Made by a program: the position numbers and the translations under genes
Assembly (NCBI GenBank): GCA_937895515.1
Contig: CALAYS010000010.1
Coordinates: forward strand, 1-58,292
DNA: 58,292 nt
Origin: an uncultured bacterium
GTDB taxonomy: Bacteria > Patescibacteriota > Minisyncoccia > Phycocordibacterales > UBA9973
Reading direction: 5' to 3'
The notes under the pieces: model-generated
What the model was told of the DNA's origin: nothing
The model's input: the letters and a program-made list of their open reading frames with translations, nothing else
Databases searched by the model: none
Shown: positions 51,602-58,292 of the stretch, one piece after another
Layout: each line of letters opens with the position of its first letter
Numbering within the stretch: the first letter of the stretch is position 1

Positions 51602-52099
51602 ATGGTCATGGCTGATGCTCATCCAAAACTGCTAGCCATACTCCCTACCCTTCGGAGCTTCGAACTCGTTTTACATAAAATTGCTCAAAAATTTGAGCCT
51701 TTGAAAAATTACGAAAAGAAGCTCCACTACGGTGAACCAAGTTTAGTTCCTATAAAGGAATTTTATAATTTGGTTGAACAGATTCTCAAGATAAGAAAAA
51801 AGTTAATTGAATTTAAGAAATCGTTTGATGAAAACGAACTTGATAAAGAGAAACGAAAAATCTTTCTTGAAATATTCGTTGAAATAACCAAAAAAAACGA
51901 ATTAGTAAAACCGGGTAAAATAATACTGGGAAATGGTAGAGACCTGTGGCACAGGTCTATCGAAGATGTTATTCTAAAGTGGGATAATTCAGAGCGTAAA
52001 AAAAATTACGCTTACTCACTGGTGTGTTATAAGTTTATCAAAGAATACCTTCCATTAGCTCAATTAATCAACAAGCTTGACGAAGGATTATATTCTTAA
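51602..52099 (+). CDS. Helical protein of unknown function
   Basis: A 165-residue soluble, all-helical protein (HPKLLAILPTLRSFELVLHK), without membrane segments or a recognised family. It starts 4 bp behind the lipoprotein stop, without a Shine-Dalgarno sequence. A near-perfect palindrome (AGACCTGTG/CACAGGTCT around 51940-51960) lies in its coding sequence. It is probably the cytoplasmic partner of the two membrane-linked proteins upstream. Confidence 0.6.
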   Translation: MVMADAHPKLLAILPTLRSFELVLHKIAQKFEPLKNYEKKLHYGEPSLVPIKEFYNLVEQILKIRKKLIEFKKSFDENELDKEKRKIFLEIFVEITKKNELVKPGKIILGNGRDLWHRSIEDVILKWDNSERKKNYAYSLVCYKFIKEYLPLAQLINKLDEGLYS

Positions 52100-52159
52100 A
52101 CAAAACCGTCATTTAAATAGTGGACTCCACCACTCTATACATATTGGAGAAAATATACT

Positions 52160-52186
52160 GGCCTTTCGAAAGAAAGGCCTTTTTTA
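52160..52186 (+). terminator. Terminator of the three-gene operon
   Basis: GGCCTTTC-GAAA-GAAAGGCC, an 8-bp stem closed by a GNRA tetraloop, followed by a run of T. It also serves the convergent smc transcript less well. Confidence 0.85.
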
Positions 52187-52205
52187 TTTGTATAATTTTT
52201 TATTT

Positions 52206-54506
52206 CTATTTCGCTATTTTACTTGCTTCAGCAAATTCTATAGATAGTAGTTTAGACACTGCATCTGCGCCCATGGTAACGCCGTAGATGGTCCCAGCGC
52301 GGGACATAGTTTCGCGATTATGAGTTACAACAACTAATTGGGTTCGAGCCGATAGGCGCTCGAGCATGTCGCCATAACGGCGCGAATTTGCTTCATCCAG
52401 TGCAGCGTCGGTCTCATCCAGCACCAAGAATGGTGGTGGATTAACTTGAGACATAGCAAATAATAGTGCAATTGAAACAAGTGATCTTTCCCCGCCAGAG
52501 AGCATAGTTAATTCTTTAACTTTTTTGTTTGGCAGGTCAACATGAATATTTACTCCACGCTCAAATTTAGGTGAAATAGAATCTTCATCATCTAAATCAA
52601 CATCTCCCGCCTGCATCAGCTGTCCTGAAAGCATTGCGGGCAGGTCATCTTCTTGTTCCCCGCCTTTTTTAAGTTCTGCAACTAATGACAAAAATGCATT
52701 TCCCCCGCCAAACATGGCTTTGAAAAATTCTCCAAAATGAGTATTTATTTTTTCAATACCTTTGGTAAATTCAAGGCGGACAGTCTCGCGAAGTTCGGCA
52801 ATTAAATCCAGTAAAGATTTTATTGTATTTTCCAAATCCTCTAATTGAGATCTTAAATATTCATCTCTTGATTTAGTATCTTCAAATTCTTTGATAATGT
52901 CCCCACCAGAACCACCACCAATGTCTTCTAATTTCATCCGTAGTCGCTCTAGCACGCGTCTTTCTGAAACTAACATCTCTTTAGTTAGGGTTTCATTTAG
53001 GGAATCTTCATTTAAAGAATTAATTAAAAATGGTTCAAAAATCTTTTTTTCTTCATCAAGAATAGCAATGTCAGACATTAAATGTTCTTGGTCAAATTCA
53101 ACTTTTGATTTCTCCCCTAAAAGCCGTGCGCGTTCAATTTTAGCTTTGTATTTGTCAGCTTCACTTGAACGAATTTCCATTTCTTTTTCATTCAAATTTG
53201 CAAGATGGATTTTTTCATCTTGTTCAAGAACTTTTAAAGATTCAATGTTTTTATTTATTTCCGCACGCAAAGAATCTTCCAATTCAATGGCTTCGTTTAA
53301 TTCATTTGTATTGTCATCTATATTTTCTTTTTGAATTTCTTTATTTTCACCCTTGTGATTATTTAAAAAGCTAGTGACTTTTTGGGAAATATTATTTAAA
53401 GATTCAGTAACAAAGAAAAATGATTTTTCTTCACCATTTATAATTTTTTTAATTTCAGAATTTAATTCTTCACAAAAATTTATAAAATTATTCTTTGAAA
53501 GAGTTACGTATTCTTCTTTGTTTTCTATTATTTGTTTAGGTTTTTTTAAAGCAATAATTAAACCTTCGGTCCGGCCCAGTTGGCGTTCTAATGCTTCACG
53601 AGACCGCAGTAGTGCTGATTTTTTACCATTGATTCTCTCTAATGTTTCTTTGATGCTATTTATTTCATCATTACTTTGACTAACTACGACTTCTTCAATA
53701 TCTTGATATTGTTTTAATTGTGTTTCAATTCTAAATAATTCAGATTGGATAGATTCTTGGTGGTTTTTAATTATTAGACGAGAATTCTTTTCATAAACAA
53801 AATACCTGCGTGATAATTCACGACGAGCTTCTTCGGCTTCGTTAAGTTTTTCAACTTGTTTTTTTAAAAAGTTTAAATGAGGAGCTAATTCACGGCGTGC
53901 CGACTGAGTCTCGGCAATATTTAATTTTGCTTTTTCAAGTTTACGAATACCATCTCGGATACGGATTTCATAAATCCGTAGCCCCAGTGCATCGTCAATC
54001 ATGCTTCGGCGCTCTTTATTACTAGCGGTTAGTAGTCGGTCAGCTTCACCTTGGGAAATTATGTGGTGTCCACTGGCCCCAATATGAACAGATGACAATA
54101 AATCAGTAACATCTTTAAGACGGACTTCGGATCCACCAATACTGTATACACTGCGCCCATCGGCATATAATTCACGAGAGACACTAACTAAATCAAAATC
54201 AACAGAAACATTTTTACCAATTTCATTTGATAAATTTAAAAGTCTTTTTTTATTATCAAAAGTAATACTAACTTTTAATTTATTTGCAGGAGAGCTTAGT
54301 TTTGAACCCTTGAAAAGTAAATCAGAAGATCCTTTACCTCGAAGAGATTTCATAGATTGCTCCCCCAGTACAAAACGAATAGCTTCAACAACGTTGGATT
54401 TACCGGACCCATTTGGTCCAACAACAGCAGTAATTGGTGAATCAATAGAAATAGCTACCTTTTTACCAAAGGATTTAAAACCGCCAATTTCAATTGATTT
54501 CAACAT
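52206..54506 (-). CDS. smc: Short SMC-family ATPase
   Basis: A 766-residue chromosome-organising ATPase, about two thirds of normal SMC (1150-1200). The head parts are complete: Walker A GPNGSGKSNVVEAIRF near residue 32, the D-loop-region SGHHIISQGEADRLL, and the C-terminal signature LSGGERSLVSIALLFAMS with Walker B FLVLDETDAALDE. Two coiled-coil arms flank a centre (about residues 330-400) without the glycine-rich hinge motif of SMC. A family D repeat is translated as LPAMLSGQLMQAG. It may form rods that dimerise by other means. It lies 21 bp behind rnc. Confidence 0.8.
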   Translation of the reverse strand: MLKSIEIGGFKSFGKKVAISIDSPITAVVGPNGSGKSNVVEAIRFVLGEQSMKSLRGKGSSDLLFKGSKLSSPANKLKVSITFDNKKRLLNLSNEIGKNVSVDFDLVSVSRELYADGRSVYSIGGSEVRLKDVTDLLSSVHIGASGHHIISQGEADRLLTASNKERRSMIDDALGLRIYEIRIRDGIRKLEKAKLNIAETQSARRELAPHLNFLKKQVEKLNEAEEARRELSRRYFVYEKNSRLIIKNHQESIQSELFRIETQLKQYQDIEEVVVSQSNDEINSIKETLERINGKKSALLRSREALERQLGRTEGLIIALKKPKQIIENKEEYVTLSKNNFINFCEELNSEIKKIINGEEKSFFFVTESLNNISQKVTSFLNNHKGENKEIQKENIDDNTNELNEAIELEDSLRAEINKNIESLKVLEQDEKIHLANLNEKEMEIRSSEADKYKAKIERARLLGEKSKVEFDQEHLMSDIAILDEEKKIFEPFLINSLNEDSLNETLTKEMLVSERRVLERLRMKLEDIGGGSGGDIIKEFEDTKSRDEYLRSQLEDLENTIKSLLDLIAELRETVRLEFTKGIEKINTHFGEFFKAMFGGGNAFLSLVAELKKGGEQEDDLPAMLSGQLMQAGDVDLDDEDSISPKFERGVNIHVDLPNKKVKELTMLSGGERSLVSIALLFAMSQVNPPPFLVLDETDAALDEANSRRYGDMLERLSARTQLVVVTHNRETMSRAGTIYGVTMGADAVSKLLSIEFAEASKIAK
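52606..52644. repeat. Repeat family D, copy in smc
   Basis: A 39-bp element with the same ends as the rpoD copies (CCCGCCTGCA ... GCATTGCGGGCAGG), inserted in frame (13 codons) near the SMC C-terminal head. Confidence 0.75.
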
Positions 54507-54527
54507 ATTATTTATAAATTAAATTAT

Positions 54528-55223
54528 TTAATCTAGCCAATTCTTTTTCTCTAGTGCAGAGCGGGCAGCATTTTGTTCGGCAATTTGTTTAGAATGCCCT
54601 TTACCTTCGGCGATACGATCTGACCCTAGGAAAATTCCAACAGTAAAATGTTTGTCATGATCCGGCCCAGATTCACTTAAGACTTTATAAACAGGGGTCA
54701 CGCTCATATGTTCTTGAGATTTTTCTTGAATCAAACTTTTTGCATCACGCCAAAGTTTGTGTTTAACAATATCATCAATTCTTACACATAAATATTTTTC
54801 AATAAAAATCCGTGCACTTTCATAACCTTGATCCTCGTAAATTGCGCCAGCTACAGCTTCAAAAGTATTAGCCAGTATATAAGTACGCGCTTTACCAATA
54901 TCCCGTGTTTCGCCTTTGGAAAGCAAAAGATATTCATTCATTTTAAGTTTTGTTGCAACTTCACCAATTATATTTGCATTAACAAGCGCTGATCGATATG
55001 CGGTTAGTTCACCTTCGGCACAATTGGGGTAATTTTTATATAAAAAATCAGTTACGATAAGTTCAATTACTGCATCACCTAGAAATTCAAGTCTTTCATT
55101 GTGACTCATGCCCAATTTAGAGTTTTCATTTAAGTATGAACGATGAACAAAAGCTTGGGTTAAGATATCTTTATTATTAAAATTTACGCCTATTTCTTTT
55201 TGGAATTTTGTAAAATCCGCCAT
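54528..55223 (-). CDS. rnc: RNase III
   Basis: The double-strand-specific ribonuclease that processes rRNA and mRNA, 231 residues. The signature ERLEFLGDAVIELIVTDFLY, EGELTAYRSALVN and a catalytic-region NTFEAVAGAIYEDQG are present, followed by a C-terminal dsRNA-binding domain (VGIFLGSDRIAEGKGHSKQIAEQ). It lies between smc and the nusB fusion, an order (rnc-smc) conserved in many bacteria. Confidence 0.95.
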   Translation of the reverse strand: MADFTKFQKEIGVNFNNKDILTQAFVHRSYLNENSKLGMSHNERLEFLGDAVIELIVTDFLYKNYPNCAEGELTAYRSALVNANIIGEVATKLKMNEYLLLSKGETRDIGKARTYILANTFEAVAGAIYEDQGYESARIFIEKYLCVRIDDIVKHKLWRDAKSLIQEKSQEHMSVTPVYKVLSESGPDHDKHFTVGIFLGSDRIAEGKGHSKQIAEQNAARSALEKKNWLD

Positions 55224-55224
55224 G

Positions 55225-56154
55225 TTATTTATCTTCAGATTTAGTTATTATAAGAGTTGCTTTACTAAGCAAAGGAATAATATTTTCGTATAAATTTAAA
55301 TTAGGAATATTAGCTATTGGGAACCATTGCGCCCCATCAAGACCACCTGATTTTTCTAAAGTTAAATCAACAAAATCAGCTTTAGCTAAAAAGTATACGG
55401 CTTCTTTTTTTATTTTACCTTTTACTGGATGTGAAGCAATATATTCATTACGTCCCAATTCTTGCTCTATAACAATATCAATTCCCATTTCTTCTTTGAT
55501 TTCACGAATTGCACCCTCTTGTTCATTTTCACCAGGTTCAATACCACCTTTACTTAATGTCCAAAAACCAAAGATATCATGAACTAACGCAAAATAAATA
55601 GTGCCTTTGTAATGCGAATAAACTACAGCTCCGGCCTTTTTTTCAACTGGCAGAGTATCTGGGTCAACAACAATTGGGGTAGCATTCCTAGTAACTAAAC
55701 GATGACCATTTTTACCCATGTCTAGTTTACCAGGCTCGCCCATTTCTTTATAAACAGCACCAAGAACACCATTAATAAATTTAGGTGACAAATCCCCACC
55801 AAAAGATTTTGCTAACTCGATTGATTCATTAATTGCAACTTTGGGTGGAACATTTTCACGATCACCAAATAAAAGTTCGGTTAAACCAATGCGCAATATA
55901 TTACGATCAATGATGCCAATTTTTTCTATTGGCCATTCCGGAGCAGCTTTAACAATAACGTCATCTAAAATTGAACGTTTAGATAAAATAAGTTTAGATA
56001 ATTGACGCGCAAAATCCGCATCAGGGTGACCTGGTGCGAATTCAACAATATTACGATTTACAATAGTAGGCACTTCTTCAGCTAACAGAGAACGGAAATC
56101 CCATTCAAAAAGGGATTGAAGAACAATGGAACGAGATAAATGCCTATTTGCCAT
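55225..56154 (-). CDS. nusB: NusB-Nudix fusion protein
   Basis: A 309-residue two-domain protein. Residues 1-150 are NusB (LSRSIVLQSLFEWDFR, PPKVAINESIELAKSFGGDLSPKFINGVLG), an antitermination and rRNA-processing factor. Residues 170-309 are a Nudix hydrolase with an exact Nudix box, GGIEPGENEQEGAIREIKEE then MGI. The Nudix part would cleave nucleoside diphosphates or cap-like ends. The fusion has one ORF, one stop and no sign of a frameshift. It lies 2 bp from rnc and behind rpmF. Confidence 0.9.
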   Translation of the reverse strand: MANRHLSRSIVLQSLFEWDFRSLLAEEVPTIVNRNIVEFAPGHPDADFARQLSKLILSKRSILDDVIVKAAPEWPIEKIGIIDRNILRIGLTELLFGDRENVPPKVAINESIELAKSFGGDLSPKFINGVLGAVYKEMGEPGKLDMGKNGHRLVTRNATPIVVDPDTLPVEKKAGAVVYSHYKGTIYFALVHDIFGFWTLSKGGIEPGENEQEGAIREIKEEMGIDIVIEQELGRNEYIASHPVKGKIKKEAVYFLAKADFVDLTLEKSGGLDGAQWFPIANIPNLNLYENIIPLLSKATLIITKSEDK

Positions 56155-56201
56155 AAAACAAAATGATGAAATTAAAAAAGAACGATTACTAAAATTAAGA
56201 A

Positions 56202-56417
56202 CTATTTACTAGCTCTTTTTTTAGCAATCTTTTTCTCTACCTTTTTGACTACATCAATAACTTTTTTACCTTTGTAGATACCTGTTTTAAGGTCTACACG
56301 GTGACGCAGATGAACAGAACCTGTTTCTTTGTCAGTTACAGTTGATATAGCCTTTAGGGCGTGATGTGAGCGTCGGTTTCCCGTATGCGCTCTTGTATGT
56401 CTCATTCGAACAACCAT
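56202..56417 (-). CDS. rpmF: 50S ribosomal protein bL32, zinc-free form
   Basis: A 71-residue protein with the bL32 pattern: NRRSHHALK near residue 14, LRHRVDLKTGIYKGKKVIDV later. The four zinc-binding cysteines of the usual form are absent, so this is a C-minus paralogue type. A TGT-TATAAC box at 56424-56432 ends 6 nt before the ATG, giving a leaderless mRNA. The nusB fusion follows 47 bp later. Confidence 0.9.
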   Translation of the reverse strand: MVVRMRHTRAHTGNRRSHHALKAISTVTDKETGSVHLRHRVDLKTGIYKGKKVIDVVKKVEKKIAKKRASK

Positions 56418-56423
56418 GTATTA

Positions 56424-56432
56424 GTTATAACA
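56424..56432 (-). promoter_or_regulatory. Extended -10 promoter of rpmF
   Basis: TGT-TATAAC on the minus strand, 6 nt from the ATG at 56417. It probably drives rpmF, nusB, rnc and smc. Confidence 0.55.
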
Positions 56433-56482
56433 AAAATTAAGATATTTTGCAAATTTAATCTATGGAACAAAGGATTATTTTA

Positions 56483-56491
56483 TGGTAAGAT
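56483..56491 (+). promoter_or_regulatory. Extended -10 promoter of thrS
   Basis: TGG-TAAGAT ends 6 nt before the thrS ATG at 56498, so the mRNA should be leaderless. No T-box leader, the usual thrS regulator in Firmicutes, can fit in this spacing. Confidence 0.55.
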
Positions 56492-56497
56492 GTTTTT

Positions 56498-58255
56498 ATG
56501 GAAAATAATGAAAACCTATCCCACATACGCCACACTTTGGCACATCTTTTAGCTCAAGCAGTCTTAGAGCATTACAAAGATGCAAAGTTAACGGTGGGCC
56601 CTGCAATAGATAATGGTTTTTATTACGATATTGATTTTAGTGATACTAAAATTTCTGATACTGATTTAGATAAAATAGAAAAAACAATGAAATCTAATTT
56701 AGTAAATTGGACAGAATTTACTCATAAAGTTGTAACAGTTGACTTGGCTCAAGAAATTTTTAAAGACAATATCTATAAACTTGAATTAATAAATGAAATC
56801 GAGACTAAAGGTGAACAAATAACACTTTATAGTTGCGGAGGTTTTACTGATCTTTGCCGTGGTGGTCATGCAGAATTTCCAGCAAAAGAAATCCCGGTTG
56901 ATAGTTTTAAACTAGACCGTGTAGCCGGAGCATATTGGCGTGGCGATGAAAAAAACAAAATGCTAACTCGTATTTATGGATTAGCTTTCGAAAATAAAAA
57001 TGATTTAGATGCCTATATACAACAACAAGAAGAAGCACGCAAAAGAGACCATAAAATATTAGGCCCACAGATGAAGCTATATACTATATCGTCTTTAATT
57101 GGACCGGGGTTACCACTAATGCAACCCAAAGGTATGATAATTCGTAAAGAGATTGAAGATTATCTTTGGAATTTACATAAAAATAAAGGCTATTCTCGTG
57201 TATGGACTCCACATATTGCTAAAGTTGATTTATATGAAAAATCTGGACACGCTGCAAAATTTGGTGATGAACTATTTCGTGTTCAAGGTAAAGAAGATGC
57301 TTTTATAATGAAGCCTATGAACTGTCCTCACCATATGCAAATATTTGCTGATAACCAATTCTCTTACCGTGATATGCCGGTAAGGTATTTTGAACCAGCA
57401 ACAGTATACCGTGATGAAAAATCAGGACAACTAGGTGGACTAACAAGAGTCCGCGCTATTACTCAAGATGATGGTCACCTATTCTGCATGGTTGATCAAA
57501 TAGGTCAAGAAGTTAGTACTATTGTTAATATAATTCGTGAATTTTATACAACAATAGGTATGATGGATTCTTATTGGGTATCTTTATCAGTCCGAGGAGA
57601 AGACAAAACAAAATACCTAGGAGAAGATTCTGCTTGGGACACAGCTGAAAATGCTCTAGAGCAAGCAGCTAGAGAAAATAATTTAAATTACAAACGAGTT
57701 CCAGGTGAAGCGGCTTTTTATGGACCAAAATTAGACTTTATGTTCAAAGATGCAATTGGGCGTGAATGGCAATTAGCAACTATTCAATGTGATTTTAATT
57801 TACCAGAAAGATTTGAACTAGAATTTACAAATAAAGCTGGCCAAAAAGAAAGACCAGTTGTAATTCATCGTGCAATATCAGGATCACTTGAAAGATTTAT
57901 GGGTGTAATAATTGAACATTTTGCTGGTCAATTCCCTGTATGGCTATCCCCTGTACAAGTTAATATTGTACCAGTAAGAGTTGAACAGCATGGTGAATAT
58001 GCAAATAAAATAATGGATTCATTAAGAGACAAAAATATCCGAGTAGAAATTAGTAATAGCGATGATTCACTAGGTAAAAGAATCAATAGCGCCAAAGCTC
58101 ATAAAGTTCCATATGTAATTGTTATTGGGGACAAAGAAATGGAGTCTGGAAATCTAACAATTGAAACACGAGGCGAAAAAATTACAGATATCAAAATTGA
58201 AGATTTTATAGAAAAAATTCTTATTCAGTTAAAGAAAAAAAGTTATTTAAAATAA
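56498..58255 (+). CDS. thrS: Threonyl-tRNA synthetase without TGS domain
   Basis: A 585-residue class II synthetase. It begins directly with the tRNA-SAD editing domain (HTLAHLLAQAVLEHY, CRGGHAEFPAKEI) and lacks the N-terminal TGS domain of the usual bacterial form (about 640 residues). The catalytic core has KPMNCPHHMQIF (zinc Cys), RVRAITQDDGHLFC and VIHRAISGSLERFMG (motif 3), and a C-terminal anticodon-binding domain. It is convergent with nothing in the window; 37 bp follow its stop. Confidence 0.94.
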   Translation: MENNENLSHIRHTLAHLLAQAVLEHYKDAKLTVGPAIDNGFYYDIDFSDTKISDTDLDKIEKTMKSNLVNWTEFTHKVVTVDLAQEIFKDNIYKLELINEIETKGEQITLYSCGGFTDLCRGGHAEFPAKEIPVDSFKLDRVAGAYWRGDEKNKMLTRIYGLAFENKNDLDAYIQQQEEARKRDHKILGPQMKLYTISSLIGPGLPLMQPKGMIIRKEIEDYLWNLHKNKGYSRVWTPHIAKVDLYEKSGHAAKFGDELFRVQGKEDAFIMKPMNCPHHMQIFADNQFSYRDMPVRYFEPATVYRDEKSGQLGGLTRVRAITQDDGHLFCMVDQIGQEVSTIVNIIREFYTTIGMMDSYWVSLSVRGEDKTKYLGEDSAWDTAENALEQAARENNLNYKRVPGEAAFYGPKLDFMFKDAIGREWQLATIQCDFNLPERFELEFTNKAGQKERPVVIHRAISGSLERFMGVIIEHFAGQFPVWLSPVQVNIVPVRVEQHGEYANKIMDSLRDKNIRVEISNSDDSLGKRINSAKAHKVPYVIVIGDKEMESGNLTIETRGEKITDIKIEDFIEKILIQLKKKSYLK

Positions 58256-58292
58256 AAACTTCAAAAGTTATGATTGAATAACAGAGAAAAAA

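Noticed and set aside
1..58292. Recoding of TGA as glycine or tryptophan, as in some candidate-phyla lineages
   Set aside because: The recombinase ends naturally at TGA, and no ORF here needs TGA to be read as an amino acid.
1..58292. CRISPR array or cas genes
   Set aside because: The repeats seen are palindromic elements at scattered sites; no regularly spaced direct repeats or Cas proteins were found.

Overview
The window reads as a stretch of chromosome from an AT-rich, reduced-genome bacterium, most likely of the Candidate Phyla Radiation (Patescibacteria, Parcubacteria-like). This is inferred from short or domain-stripped housekeeping proteins (UvrC without its C-terminal HhH region, ThrRS without a TGS domain, a 766-residue SMC without a visible hinge, bL32 without zinc cysteines), an archaeal/eukaryotic-type ProRS, a NusB-Nudix fusion, a giant lineage-type membrane protein, and gene starts with no Shine-Dalgarno sequence. 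The standard genetic code fits: the serine recombinase ends in TGA. No 16S rRNA is present, so the lineage is a judgement and not a measurement.

Layout. 1-1740: a partial membrane protein gene and a tight three-gene operon (P-loop kinase, S51 peptidase, SGNH hydrolase). 1841-7320: an accessory island with a translationally coupled GHKL ATPase / STAS-like DUF4325 / membrane protein operon, a phage-type HTH protein, a DUF4352 protein, a GC-rich nested-hairpin region, and a large serine recombinase whose last codons overlap the 3' end of tRNA-Val. 7361-10850: a second accessory block with a tRNA-Val fragment, tRNA-Arg, a HEPN-like protein, DUF3606, a TIR-domain protein, an XRE regulator and small ORFs. 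10845-25974: housekeeping genes, mostly on the minus strand: an ATP-grasp protein, uvrC, uvrA, an RsiV-like protein, uvrB, tgt, mreC, mreB and proS, then rpsB-tsf on the plus strand. 25998-31565: envelope and accessory genes (HNH, phosphotransferase, HD, thioredoxin-like, GT2, DsbA-like) and tRNA-Thr. 31616-43580: rpoD, dnaG, rpoC, rpoB, trmD, a KH protein and rpsP, all minus. 43647-58255: rnr, the 1153-residue membrane protein with a small partner, an unrecognised three-gene membrane/lipoprotein operon, smc, rnc, nusB-nudix, rpmF and thrS.

Three themes run through the window. First, many genes start 5 to 9 nt after a TATAAT-like box, often an extended -10 of the form TGN-TATAAT, which predicts leaderless mRNAs; internal operon starts also lack Shine-Dalgarno sequences. 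Second, several families of short palindromic repeats sit in coding DNA in frame (four in uvrC, three in rpoD, one in smc), and two copies of one family bracket a DUF559 endonuclease gene. Third, the accessory blocks carry NAD- and RNA-targeting domain types (TIR, HEPN-like) and the GHKL/STAS triad next to a recombinase and tRNA, which makes them the best places to look for an undescribed defence or signalling system.
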